From Laspinema olomoucense D3b (GTDB lineage Bacteria > Cyanobacteriota > Cyanobacteriia > Cyanobacteriales > Laspinemataceae): a stretch of DNA of 64,000 nucleotides. The position numbers and the translations under genes were made by a program. Of this stretch, positions 26,185 through 35,302 are shown piece after piece. Below the pieces are notes generated by a model. It ran no database searches. It was not told the origin of the DNA and saw nothing but the letters and a program-made list of their open reading frames with translations. The stretch is taken from NCBI RefSeq assembly GCF_025370785.1, contig NZ_JAMXFA010000015.1:1-64000 (forward strand), in the 5' to 3' direction. The first letter of the stretch is position 1, and each line of letters starts with the position of its first letter.

Positions 26185-27366
26185 ATGCCTTCCATAGCCC
26201 GAAAAAACCTATTTGAAGATCTCCCGCGCTTTCTGGTCGCCCAAGCAGGCATTATGTTTGCGGTGAGTTTGATTACCATCCAAACTGGAATTTTCAAAGG
26301 GGTGATGCGCTCAACCGCCTTACTGGTGGACTATTCTCCAGCGGATATATGGGTCACTTCCCAGGATATGGAAACCTTAGAAATGACCCTCCATATGCCC
26401 TACAAGCGATTGAAGGAAGCTCAAGAAGTGGAAGGGGTCGCCCAAGCGGAAGCGCTGATCGTCCAGGGGACCCTGTGGCGAGATTCAACCGGCCATATTA
26501 ACCATGTCCGAGTGTTTGGATTTGACCCAGATGGGGAACTCTTCGTACCGGGACAGATTGTCAGAGGCAGCTTAAACGACCTCCACAAACCCTACACCAT
26601 GTTTGTAGATGAAGCCAGCTTTGATACCCTCAAGGTCTCCTGGCTGGGGGACAAAGTGGAAGTGGGGGCATTTTCCGCCACGGTGATGGGATTCACCCAT
26701 GACACTCAATCCATTGTGGCGAGTCCCTATATTTTTTCTTCCTTAGATAGTGCCAACGCCTTCACGACGACTCGTCCCAGTGAAGAGGCGGCTTCCGAGA
26801 CGCCAGAGGATCCAAAACCCTTAACGGAGGATGATCCGATCACTTACATTTTGATCAAAGCTGAACCGGGACAAGATTTGCAGGAACTCAAAGACAGACT
26901 GAAAGAGGCATTGCCCTATACCCGCGCTTATAGCCAGGAAGAAATGGCCCAACTCAACCGCGTTTACTGGCAAGAACGCACGGGAATTGGCTTTGTGCTG
27001 AGTTTGGGGGCCGGAGTGGGGGTGATGGTCGGCATGGTGGTTGTCGGACAGATTCTGTACGCTTCCGTCTCGGATCACATCAAAGAATTTGGAACTCTGA
27101 AGGCGATGGGGGCCTCCCAAAGCGTGATTTATGGGGTGATTATTGAACAGGCGCTGTGGATGGCTGTGTTAGGATACCTGCCAGGAATGCTGCTGTGCTG
27201 GGGGATCCAATATTGGGCCCTGGCGGCCCAGGGATTGACCATCCTGATTTCACCGGGAACTGCTGTGGGGGTATTTGGGATTACGGTGGTGATGTGTGTA
27301 TCTTCGGCAATTTTTGCCATTCAGAAAATTAACCGAGTCGATCCGGCGATTGTTTTTAAAGCCTAG
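26185..27366 (+). CDS. ABC transporter permease, DevC/FtsX-like
   Basis: The 393-residue protein has an N-terminal helix (about 15-37), a large periplasmic domain (about 45-270) and three C-terminal helices (about 272-300, 323-350, 360-382), the MacB/FtsX permease layout. The start (IARKNLFEDLPRFLVAQAGIMFAV) and SDHIKEFGTLKAMGAS coupling segment match DevC, the glycolipid exporter permease of heterocystous cyanobacteria. The ATPase gene follows 200 bases downstream. No HlyD-like membrane-fusion (DevB) gene is adjacent, so the substrate is open. Confidence 0.85.
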   Translation: MPSIARKNLFEDLPRFLVAQAGIMFAVSLITIQTGIFKGVMRSTALLVDYSPADIWVTSQDMETLEMTLHMPYKRLKEAQEVEGVAQAEALIVQGTLWRDSTGHINHVRVFGFDPDGELFVPGQIVRGSLNDLHKPYTMFVDEASFDTLKVSWLGDKVEVGAFSATVMGFTHDTQSIVASPYIFSSLDSANAFTTTRPSEEAASETPEDPKPLTEDDPITYILIKAEPGQDLQELKDRLKEALPYTRAYSQEEMAQLNRVYWQERTGIGFVLSLGAGVGVMVGMVVVGQILYASVSDHIKEFGTLKAMGASQSVIYGVIIEQALWMAVLGYLPGMLLCWGIQYWALAAQGLTILISPGTAVGVFGITVVMCVSSAIFAIQKINRVDPAIVFKA

Positions 27367-27563
27367 GTTGCAATTATGGGGGGTATTGGGCATAATTACT
27401 CAAACCCATCGGGGGATGACGATTCTAAAAGTGGCACAGACAATCAGAATAGAGTGAGGACCGACTGCCAGAATGCGATCGGGCATCCTCTTAACTTCTA
27501 ACTCCTGATTGTTTTGCTCTCACAGCCTACCGTATATAGCATATTCACTAAACATTGAGACCA

Positions 27564-28343
27564 ATGACTGCTTCACTAAACTTTAATGAATCTATGGGAA
27601 ATCTCTCCACTCAGGTGATTGCACCCTCGTTAGTCGCACCAACAGCGGCACCGACAACAATGGGTGCGATTAAAGCTAGAGGCGTCAAGATGGTCTTTGA
27701 GTCGGGTTCCGAGGAGTTTCATGCACTCAAAGGGGTTGATTTGGAAGTCCGTCCCGGAGATATCCAACTGTTGATGGGACCATCGGGTTCGGGCAAAACG
27801 ACCTTGCTCTCAATTTTGGCTGGGATGCTAACCCCAACAGCGGGAACGGTTAAATTACTCGGGGAAGAAATTACTTGGATGTCCCGGGCTGAATTATCCC
27901 GGTTTCGCCGAGATAATATTGGCTTTATTTTTCAAGGTTTTAATTTATTTCCCGCACTCACGGCGGCGGAAAATGTGGAAGTAGCGCTGAATTTGAAAGG
28001 AATTCGGGGACGCCATGCTCACCTAGAGGCGCAGCATCTTTTGGAACAGGTGGGATTAGGAGAGAAAGTTCATCAGTTACCTCGGGATTTATCTGGTGGA
28101 CAAAAACAACGGGTGGCGATCGCCCGCGCTTTGGCGGGTCATCCTCAGTTGATTATGGCGGATGAACCCACGGCAGCGTTAGATTCTCATAGTGGTCATG
28201 CGGTGATCGAACTCCTGCGCCGATTGGCAAAAGAAGGGGGTAGCACTGTATTAATGGTGACTCACGATCCGCGCATTCTGGATGTGGCCGATCGCATTCT
28301 CTATCTTGAAGATGGGGAATTACAAAAGCCCAGTGCAGCCTAA
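27564..28343 (+). CDS. ABC transporter ATPase, DevA/MacB-like
   Basis: The 259-residue ATPase has Walker A GPSGSGKTTLLS, Q-loop GFIFQGFNLFPALTA, signature LSGGQKQRVAIARALAG, Walker B LIMADEPTAALD and the switch histidine in VTHDP. It energises the DevC-like permease encoded upstream, probably for export across the envelope. The first 35 residues are an unusual Ala/Thr/Pro-rich extension before the ATPase fold starts at GAIKARGVKMVFESG. ATG at 27564 is preferred over TTG at 27555. Confidence 0.9.
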   Translation: MTASLNFNESMGNLSTQVIAPSLVAPTAAPTTMGAIKARGVKMVFESGSEEFHALKGVDLEVRPGDIQLLMGPSGSGKTTLLSILAGMLTPTAGTVKLLGEEITWMSRAELSRFRRDNIGFIFQGFNLFPALTAAENVEVALNLKGIRGRHAHLEAQHLLEQVGLGEKVHQLPRDLSGGQKQRVAIARALAGHPQLIMADEPTAALDSHSGHAVIELLRRLAKEGGSTVLMVTHDPRILDVADRILYLEDGELQKPSAA

Positions 28344-28404
28344 CTTTAGTTGATATAGAGTGCCTCTCAATCCGATGTCTCTATAGAAAAATTTAGAATT
28401 CCAC

Positions 28405-28433
28405 AAAGGGAGCATTTCGCTCCCTTTGCTTTT
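28405..28433. terminator. Bidirectional hairpin terminator
   Basis: AAAGGGAGC pairs with GCTCCCTTT around ATTTC, followed by GCTTTT. It lies between the convergent ATPase gene and the - strand membrane protein gene. Confidence 0.85.
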
Positions 28434-28452
28434 GCCTAATTTTAGCCCAGAT

Positions 28453-29982
28453 TCACCAAATTTTGGAGAAATTATTACCCCCCCAATAGATTAAAAAACC
28501 CAACCCGACTACCCAAACAGGAATCAGGGCGAGCAAAGTCTGTTGAGAGAACCATTTATTCCAGAAGTTACCCTGTATGCTCTGTGTTGAAACGGTGGGT
28601 TCGGGCCCGACTTGAATCTGAGTTTCGCTGCCTGAAAATCCGACTTGAATGCCTGCTCTAGTATTTTCTTTGGGACTATCGGGGACAAGTGCGAGAGTGT
28701 CAAGTTTTTGAATCTCTAAATCCGTTGCCGTTTCTCCCATTAAAAAATCATTTTGTGATATTTGGAGTGATTGCCTTGCCATTTGAATCTGACCCGCGAT
28801 CGCAGTAGACTGGTAAGCGGGGGTAGCGGTAGCCCTTTGTGTGGGTTGGCTGCGGTAAAATCGCACATCTTCAACATTCAGATTACCCGGTATCCATTGA
28901 GGCGATGGTTGGGGAACGATCGCCGCGATCGCCGCTTGCTCTCTCAAAGTTAAGGTTAGCGCTTTTTCCTCGGGAATCCAGGTAAATTCTAAGGGAGTAT
29001 CGCGGTTGAGGCGGCTACTTGGCGACTGTAGTTCTGTAATTTGATATCCTCGTAAACTCACTCGCAACGGCTGATTGCCGAAGTCAAGTTCTAGCACATT
29101 GGGACGAATTGCGGGTTGTAAGACAAGTTGGAGACGACGGCGATCGTAACGGAACTGTTCGACTAAGGTATGTTGTCTTAACCACAAGCGTTTGAGGGTC
29201 AGTTCACTTGGGCGATCGCCTTCAACGGGTGCGATTTCCCATTCACTCTCGGCAGTGGGTAGATCAACTGTGAGGCGGGATAGCCGATTCAATCGCGGAT
29301 CATTGGCACTCTCAAACCGCCCGGTTAAAGTGAAGCTTTGTTTCCCGGCGATCGCCATCTGACGCAACCCGCTTATCTCTTCAAATAACACAAAACTTTG
29401 GGGCGATTCTCCATATCTAAAACTAAGTTCTTCTACTAAAATCCTGCCTTCAAATGGATGGGGAAAAGGGATGAATGTTACCAAGGGCAGGACGGCTAAG
29501 CAGAGGGCAATGAACGCGATCGCCCGATACCTATCTTGCGGCAGTCTGCCTTGTTGCTTCCGAGGCGGATTCTCTGGGGGAATTGGCTGTAGCCTGGGTT
29601 GAGAAATGCCCGACTTGCCTCTGGAATTTCCCAAGGGTGGAACAGTTCGGGTCACTGTTGGCAAATGGGTAATATACCAGGCAATCAATTCAATCAGATG
29701 GATCAACAACCAGAAGCCTTGAAAAGCGAATTGCCAAATCCCAAGCAGTAGCCATTTGAAGGGGAAGAGTAAAATAATGAAATCTCTTTGGGCGATCGCT
29801 TCCTTGACTTGTAGGAGCAGTCGCTGTATCCACATCCGGAGTTCTAAAAAGGCCCACACCAACAATTCAATAAGCTGAATCCCCAGCCAAAACAGGTTAA
29901 CCAGCAGGTTCCAGATTCCCACCAGAACCCACCGCCCCAATTCCTGCACCCCCTTAAAAATTAGTCGAACGCTTGGTTTCAC
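28453..29982 (-). CDS. Membrane protein of unknown function
   Basis: The 509-residue protein (GTG start) begins with two amphipathic/hydrophobic regions rich in W, L and I (about 15-55 and 70-105), a basic Pro-rich linker, a membrane helix near 150-172 and then about 300 residues of beta-rich, probably periplasmic sequence (ILVEELSFRYGESPQSFVLF, FTLTGRF, LRVSLRGYQITEL). It ends in a membrane helix (LIPVWVVGLGFLIYWGG). No domain is recognised. It may be a cell-envelope protein that presents a soluble domain outside the plasma membrane; that is inference. Confidence 0.7.
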   Translation of the reverse strand: MKPSVRLIFKGVQELGRWVLVGIWNLLVNLFWLGIQLIELLVWAFLELRMWIQRLLLQVKEAIAQRDFIILLFPFKWLLLGIWQFAFQGFWLLIHLIELIAWYITHLPTVTRTVPPLGNSRGKSGISQPRLQPIPPENPPRKQQGRLPQDRYRAIAFIALCLAVLPLVTFIPFPHPFEGRILVEELSFRYGESPQSFVLFEEISGLRQMAIAGKQSFTLTGRFESANDPRLNRLSRLTVDLPTAESEWEIAPVEGDRPSELTLKRLWLRQHTLVEQFRYDRRRLQLVLQPAIRPNVLELDFGNQPLRVSLRGYQITELQSPSSRLNRDTPLEFTWIPEEKALTLTLREQAAIAAIVPQPSPQWIPGNLNVEDVRFYRSQPTQRATATPAYQSTAIAGQIQMARQSLQISQNDFLMGETATDLEIQKLDTLALVPDSPKENTRAGIQVGFSGSETQIQVGPEPTVSTQSIQGNFWNKWFSQQTLLALIPVWVVGLGFLIYWGGNNFSKIW

Positions 29983-31741
29983 AAATGGTTCAAGGCTATG
30001 ATTGGTTTAAGACAAGAGCATCATACCATTTTAGATTTTTTAAAAGGGCTGGAGGCGATCGGCTGGGGTTTGTCAAGTCCAAGGACACTTTAGGGGAACT
30101 GCACCGCATAAAATCTTCAATCCCTGTCAGCACAAAGCACTGCCTTGTCCTGACGCTTCCGTACAAAGTCCAGTCGCGAAGGACTAAAGTCCAATGCCTT
30201 AGCGCTCTTGCTGATCCCTGATAGCATAAAGTCTCGCGATGACACAGGCTAGAACTGCGTTGGGAACCGCAATCCAGGCATATTGAGGATTCAGGAACTA
30301 GAACATCCAGTTCGCAATGCTGGTTCAGAAGGACCAAGGAGAGATTTTTGGATGGGGGTTTATATTGCGCACACTCTGCCCGAGAAACCCACGGAAACTT
30401 ACCCTCCCTCCCTCTGTAGCTACAGGGGAGGGAAAGGGTTCGGTGTCTCAGACGGAGGATTGGGAAGTTAAGTCTTAACTGGGCAACGCTTGTTTTAGAA
30501 AAATCTATGCCAATAGATAGAGGTTATTTTTTATTTTTTCCTCTGGTTTTCCTCACTAGAGGAGGATTGATAAATTTTTCTTTTGATTCACAAGTATTTT
30601 GGATGAGTTATATCATCTTAGTTGATGGCGATCGCTGTAGTTTTTTCTGGAGAAACTGGGTAAGCTGATGTATAGAGAGTTTCTCACGCGCTTAACTCTC
30701 TAGAAGGACATTTTATCCAAAGGAATGCAGGTGTTTATTAGCTAATGTAAGAGTTGCAGCCCGCCGGGAGAGATGACGGGTTCTACCGTTGAGACGGCGG
30801 CTCCCCAAAGAGGCTTGGTCTATAAAAATCAATCCGCGATCGCCTTGAGCTAGTTTTCTCTCTACCCCAGTGAGTGTTTTTGCTGATTGCCAGCCTTGTA
30901 TTATTGTTGTAACATAGAAATAGGGGATTGCCCCTAACGAAGGAACATCACCCCGTAGAGAGATAGAGAGGCTCTTGGAGTGAACCCTACACCTTCAAAC
31001 CTAGTCTAAAAGGAAAGGAGACTCCTACAGTCCCAGCGGGATGAATTTGCCCAGAAGCTCGACCTAAAGTTTGTCAAAAATTTATACCCTTGCCTACTCC
31101 CGCAGCAGGATTCAGGTCAAGAAAGGGAGGTGGTAAACTCAGGCTACTAAGTAGCAAACTCTCTCATTCAGTGGGGGAAACCCCCCTGTAACCCGGTTTT
31201 AATAGTACGGGCATTGCCCTGTTTAAGGTGCTGTCAAAGGCAAGTGAAATAGTGCATGATCTGTAAACAGAGGAGAATATCGTGGAAGTAGATTGGCACA
31301 AAAGACCTAAAACTAGAAACGCGATCCTAGGGGGTTTAACGGTTAAAGCCTATCCCCTAGTTTCTAAGTTGAAATCTAAAATCTTTCTTCTTTCACACCC
31401 CTTACATGGGATCGCTCAAATCCTCGTTGACCCGGGAAACGGGAATATTAAGGAAACTTTAACGTGACCAGGACTGACTCTAATCCCAATAACCCTTTAC
31501 TCAATTGTAGATCTGACATAAGATAGAAGAAGTCAAAATCATAACGACTTTGAGTTGACTAGGAGTCACCCCCGGTCTGGTGCAGTGGATAAGCCCCCCC
31601 GAACAGGCATCTGTAAGGCGCTGAACCAAATCGCGAGGCGGATGTAACTTAGTCAGTGAGACCAAACCGCGAAATGCTACCCGTTGAGTGGGGCGAGTGC
31701 TTGCTACGCATAAGAATGTATTTCGTTTGGAGAACTGCAAA
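29983..31741. other. 1.76-kb region without convincing genes, rich in small hairpins
   Basis: No open frame here has a recognisable protein. Structured elements seen include CCTCCCTCTG/CAGGGGAGG near 30405-30431, CGCCGGG-type GC stems around 30758-30810, GGGCA/TGCCC near 31210-31220, and CTAGGGG (31328-31334) with CCCCTAG (31354-31360) enclosing an inner GGTTTAAC/GTTAAAGCC stem. A 61-codon frame at 31282 has a good GAGGAG ahead of a GTG but no recognisable content. The right part may be a long leader of the sigma factor gene. Confidence 0.4.
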
Positions 31742-32746
31742 ATGCCCACAATCAAATCTCGGCCAACCACTGTTAAGCAAACTTATATGGGTGCAAGACA
31801 AAGCGATTCGACTGATACCATTCGTTCGTATTTACATGAAATTGGTCGTGTGCCGCTGCTCACCCACGAGCAAGAAATTGTCTTTGGGAAGCAAGTGCAG
31901 CAAATGATGGCGTTTTTAGAAGCCAAAGAAGCGCTAGAGAAGAAGCTCAAACGCGAAGCTACGGAAGAAGAATGGGCCGAGGCGGTTGGACAAAGCGTCG
32001 CAGAGCTCAAGAACTCGGTCAAAATCGGTCGTCGCTCCAAGCAAAAGATGATTGAAGCGAACCTGCGCCTGGTAGTGGCGATCGCCAAGAAATACCAGAA
32101 GCGTAACCTAGAATTCTTGGACTTAATCCAAGAAGGAACCCTCGGATTAGAGCGCGGTGTAGAGAAATTCGACCCGATGCGGGGATATAAATTCTCCACT
32201 TACGCCTACTGGTGGATCCGTCAGGCGATCACCCGGGCGATCGCCCAGCAAGCGCGGACCATCCGTCTGCCGATTCACATCACCGAGAAACTCAACAAAA
32301 TCAAGAAAGTGCAACGGGAACTCACCCAAAACTTAGGGCGGAGTCCTTCTCCTTCCGAGATTGGTGAAGCACTAGAGTTAGAACCGGCACAGATTCGGGA
32401 ATATCTCTTAATGGCACGTCAGCCTGTTTCCCTGGATCTGCGAGTGGGAGATAACCAAGACACCGAACTGCAAGACCTCCTAGAGGATGCAGAAGCTTCT
32501 CCGGAAAATTACATCACCCAAGAATTGCTGCGGGAAGACTTAGAGAGCCTTTTGGCCGAGCTAACCACTCAGCAGCGCGATGTGATTATTTTACGATTTG
32601 GGCTGAAAGATGGGCGGGAATTGTCCCTTGCCAAAGTGGGTGAAAAGCTCAATCTGAGTCGCGAACGAGTACGCCAGCTAGAACATCAAGCGCTCGCGCA
32701 CCTACGGCGCAGACGAGCGAATGTCCAAGAGTATTTAGCCAGCTAA
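31742..32746 (+). CDS. Group 2 RNA polymerase sigma factor (SigB-type)
   Basis: At 334 residues this is the length of cyanobacterial group 2 (non-essential) sigma factors; the essential SigA is longer. ATG at 31742 has a GGAG ten bases upstream. Region 1.2 (DTIRSYLHEIGRVPLLTHEQ), region 2 (RKYSF-type FDPMRGYKFSTYAYWWIRQA), region 3 (LPIHITEKLNKIKKVQREL) and region 4.2 (LNLSRERVRQLEHQALAHLR) are complete. Such factors adjust transcription to light, nitrogen or stress. I cannot separate SigB, SigC and SigD with certainty. A strong terminator follows. Confidence 0.9.
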   Translation: MPTIKSRPTTVKQTYMGARQSDSTDTIRSYLHEIGRVPLLTHEQEIVFGKQVQQMMAFLEAKEALEKKLKREATEEEWAEAVGQSVAELKNSVKIGRRSKQKMIEANLRLVVAIAKKYQKRNLEFLDLIQEGTLGLERGVEKFDPMRGYKFSTYAYWWIRQAITRAIAQQARTIRLPIHITEKLNKIKKVQRELTQNLGRSPSPSEIGEALELEPAQIREYLLMARQPVSLDLRVGDNQDTELQDLLEDAEASPENYITQELLREDLESLLAELTTQQRDVIILRFGLKDGRELSLAKVGEKLNLSRERVRQLEHQALAHLRRRRANVQEYLAS

Positions 32747-32787
32747 CCTATGGCTAATAGCAATGGGCTATTGGCGTTGAAGATGCG

Positions 32788-32825
32788 GAAGGGGATCGAT
32801 TGAAGGTCCCCTTCTGTGTTTTTTT
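32788..32825 (+). terminator. Rho-independent terminator of the sigma factor gene
   Basis: GAAGGGGA (32788-32795) pairs with TCCCCTTC (32807-32814), followed by TGTG and seven T. Confidence 0.85.
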
Positions 32826-32826
32826 A

Positions 32827-32897
32827 GGGGAGTTGGGGGAGATGGGGAGGATGGGGAGGATGGGGAGGATGGGGGAGATAGGGGGGATGGGGGGGAT
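32827..32897 (+). repeat. G-rich minisatellite, potential G-quadruplex (copy 2)
   Basis: A 9-base unit GGGGAGGAT is repeated in tandem three times within a longer chain of G-runs separated by AGAT, AGGAT and AGTT spacers. At least eight runs of four or more G occur in 71 bases, on the coding strand just behind the sigma factor terminator. Confidence 0.75.
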
Positions 32898-32929
32898 CTT
32901 ATACGGAATGCGGTTGGCAAAGGTCTATA

Positions 32930-32985
32930 AAAACCCACACCCTCAAGGGTGGGTCTATACGGACAAAGCCCAAGAAGCGCGGGCT
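32930..32985 (+). repeat. Dispersed palindromic repeat family A, copy 2
   Basis: AAAACCCACACCCTC-AAGGGTGGG hairpin, core CTATACGGACAAAGCC, then a degraded second hairpin AGCCC...GGGCT. Same family as 19082-19138 and 49561-49615. Confidence 0.75.
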
Positions 32986-33072
32986 AAAAGCGAAAACCGA
33001 CTTTTAACAACCGGATTTGGTATTACAAGGGGAGGTTTTTTACGTTCAGGGTGATTTACCTTAGATTAATGG

Positions 33073-33120
33073 CACTTCCGGTCCCCTCCCCTGTGTCTTG
33101 GTCCGGGTTAGGGTGGGGTC
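33073..33120 (+). repeat. Dispersed repeat family B, copy 1
   Basis: CACTTCCGGTCCCCTCCCCT, then GTGTCTTGG and GGGTTAGGGTGGGGTC. The same elements occur as an inverted pair at 62971-63148. It lies directly behind the PLD-family gene. Confidence 0.7.
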
Positions 33121-33128
33121 CGCTCCCC

Positions 33129-34796
33129 TTAGAAGGTGACGCGATCGCGCAAGCGTTCTGATAGAGTGGGACCGATTCCGGAGACCCGTTGCAAATCCTC
33201 CACGGACGTAAACGGTTGCTGCTGCCTGGTGGCAATAATCCGAGCAGCTAAACCGGGACCAATACCGGGTAACTCTTCTAACTCCTGCTGAGTGGCTCGA
33301 TTCACATTGATGCGGGCTGTTACAGGTAAGGCGGGAACAGGAGTCGGGGAAGCACATTGCTGAGTCTGCTGTTGGATTTGGGCCTGAATGGAAGTCGGTA
33401 ACCCTAAATGAGCCGTGCTATAAAGTCGTTCAAACTCCCGCCTAAAATGGGCCGCCACGATGGGCGAGTCAATGACCAATAGGGTCTCATCATTGCGAGA
33501 ATTAGCGGCGGCGGACCAGTTATGAGACCCGGTGATCACGATGCGATCGTCCAAGAGGGCAAATTTATGATGCAGGCGATCGCCCGGAGGTAATTGCGGA
33601 ACACCTACCGTATCCAGGGGTGTAGTCCAAGGTTGGTTGCCCTGATGATACTGACAATTTTGATTGGGTAAAGCCACCCCCATCATGTCCAACCCTTCGC
33701 TATAACTGCGATAGGCAAAACTGGATTCAATGAGAGCACGGACCCGCACCCCCGCGCGATGACGGGCGTAAAGCGTATCGCTCAACTGCTGTTTTGAGAA
33801 GACAAACAGGGCCAGGTCCACGGATTGAGTGGCGCGATTTAACGTAGTGGCGATCGCTCCATTGACACTCTGGTCCCAAGGAACTCGCGCCCCCGTCGGG
33901 GCAAATTGCACCCCCACCGAAGTAGCCCCCAAATTAACTGACTGCTTCGGGCGAAAGGGTTTTTGCACTCCAAAGAGACTATCCGACTTACCGCCGGGGC
34001 CATCCCCCCACATTAAGTTAAACTCTTGTTGAAATAAACTGGCCAATTCCGGACTCTTAATTTTGAGTAAATTATTGGGATTACCGCGACTGGTGGCAGA
34101 GAGAAAATCTCCGTAGATATCACTGGTGGTAAAATTAGCCGAAGTGACGAGCACCGTGCGACCATCGGCGATCGCAAACTTGTGGTGCATCAACCCGCTG
34201 CCTTTGGAACCATCTGCGGTATCGTCAATTTTCGGCACTCCGGCATTTTTTAAAACGATTAAAGCGTCCCCCTGGGCGATTTCCTCGGGACTGAGGGAAT
34301 CATCTTGGTTGCGATCGATCAGGTGACGCCACTCCTCATACCTCGCTTTGCTGCGTTCATCCAGACGGGCGACTTGCTGCGTTGTCAGCTCACTGAGGGG
34401 TTGGTTATAGGTATTTTCCAAAATCACCCGCACCCTAACACCCGCCTGATGCTTAAGCGCAAGGGCCTGGGCAATGTTGGGCAACTGCAACTCCTGAACT
34501 GCCACATCCACCGTGGATGTCGCGCCATTGATGGTATCCACAATCAACTGTTCCAAATCATCCCCCGGTCGAGTGATGCCTCGGTAAGGCTCTGGGTACT
34601 CCAAGACCGGATTGTGGTTCAAATAAACTTCTACAAAGGGATCTTGGGGTAGGGGAGGGAGTGGATGCAGTTTGGGTTGAATTTCTTCTTTGCAACTGCT
34701 GGCGAGCAGGCCCCAGGTCACTACAAGCAGAGGCCGAATAAGAGCTAAGAATTTAGGGAGTTGTGGAGTTGTTCGTAGGATCAGCAGTAGCAGCAT
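33129..34796 (-). CDS. Phospholipase D-family protein with EF-hand-like loop and C-terminal HhH domain (putative exported nuclease)
   Basis: With ATG at 34796 the protein has 555 residues. A hydrophobic N-terminus ending in LLASSC (residue ~35) suggests a lipoprotein or signal anchor. Two PLD/HKD catalytic motifs are present: GLMHHKFAIADGRTVLVTSA and LHHKFALLDDRIVITGSHN, each with the HxK and downstream N/S residues. An EF-hand-like loop, DRNQDDSLSPEE, is inserted in the first half. The C-terminal 70 residues are a ComEA-type double helix-hairpin-helix (INVNRATQQELEELPGIGPG, VEDLQRVSGIGPTLSERLRD), which binds DNA backbone. Together they suggest a calcium-responsive envelope nuclease; a lipid-cleaving role is possible but less fitting with HhH. 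Confidence 0.85.
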   Translation of the reverse strand: MLLLLILRTTPQLPKFLALIRPLLVVTWGLLASSCKEEIQPKLHPLPPLPQDPFVEVYLNHNPVLEYPEPYRGITRPGDDLEQLIVDTINGATSTVDVAVQELQLPNIAQALALKHQAGVRVRVILENTYNQPLSELTTQQVARLDERSKARYEEWRHLIDRNQDDSLSPEEIAQGDALIVLKNAGVPKIDDTADGSKGSGLMHHKFAIADGRTVLVTSANFTTSDIYGDFLSATSRGNPNNLLKIKSPELASLFQQEFNLMWGDGPGGKSDSLFGVQKPFRPKQSVNLGATSVGVQFAPTGARVPWDQSVNGAIATTLNRATQSVDLALFVFSKQQLSDTLYARHRAGVRVRALIESSFAYRSYSEGLDMMGVALPNQNCQYHQGNQPWTTPLDTVGVPQLPPGDRLHHKFALLDDRIVITGSHNWSAAANSRNDETLLVIDSPIVAAHFRREFERLYSTAHLGLPTSIQAQIQQQTQQCASPTPVPALPVTARINVNRATQQELEELPGIGPGLAARIIATRQQQPFTSVEDLQRVSGIGPTLSERLRDRVTF

Positions 34797-34810
34797 AAGA
34801 CCCGACAAAG

Positions 34811-34870
34811 GAGATGGGGGAGAGTTGGGGGGATAGGGGAGAGTTGGGGGAGATGGGGCTCAGTTGGGGG
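34811..34870 (+). repeat. G-rich repeat, potential G-quadruplex (copy 3)
   Basis: Seven runs of four to six G separated by AGAT, AGAGTT and CTCAGTT spacers. It lies just upstream of the - strand PLD-family gene, so in its leader or promoter it is C-rich on the coding strand. Confidence 0.7.
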
Positions 34871-35039
34871 AACCGAGATAGAAGGGTTTAGGAAAAAAGT
34901 GTCCCAGGAGAGTAGGGAGTAGTAACGCATGGTAGAATTGCGATCTGTTAAAAAAGATTTGTCCATCGTCTTCGCCCTCCTTGTCCGGCATCATAGCATT
35001 GAGGATTGGTTATTCTGCCCTTTCGAGGGGAGGAGCCAT

Positions 35040-35096
35040 GTCAACAAATTTTTAAGGGTTCAATTCAGCCGTTGAACCGGCAGTAATTTGGTTGAC
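35040..35096. repeat. 57-base inverted-repeat element
   Basis: Outer arms GTCAAC-AAATT and AATTT-GGTTGAC enclose an inner perfect stem GGTTCAA/TTGAACC with an 8-base loop. It occurs in the 500-base gap upstream of the PLD gene. It could be an RNA hairpin or a MITE-like relic; only one copy is evident here. Confidence 0.5.
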
Positions 35097-35302
35097 TTAA
35101 GGGATGTCTGGTGATGGCATGGAAAGATGGCCGAAATTAGGTTTCGGCTCGGGGATTAGGGTAACATCAGATCGATTGCTGACTGAGAAAGTTCGTGCAA
35201 CGGGAAACAGTTGGCATGGACTAGAGGCTATTGGTTGAGGATAAGCTCTCATCACGAGTTGAAGTTGGAGGTTTGGGCCAGACAAACCAACACCAGTGTT
35301 TT

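Noticed and set aside
30000-30480. Possible decayed IS200/IS605 or TnpB end
   Set aside because: Some phrases feel like transposon-end sequence, but I find no transposase motif, terminal repeat or target duplication.
31282-31467. 61-codon frame with GAGGAG before a GTG start
   Set aside because: Good ribosome site but no recognisable content; most of it overlaps a large inverted repeat. Kept only as part of the non-coding region.
31501-31770. 89-codon - strand frame upstream of the sigma factor
   Set aside because: Overlaps the sigma gene start and has no coherent protein pattern.
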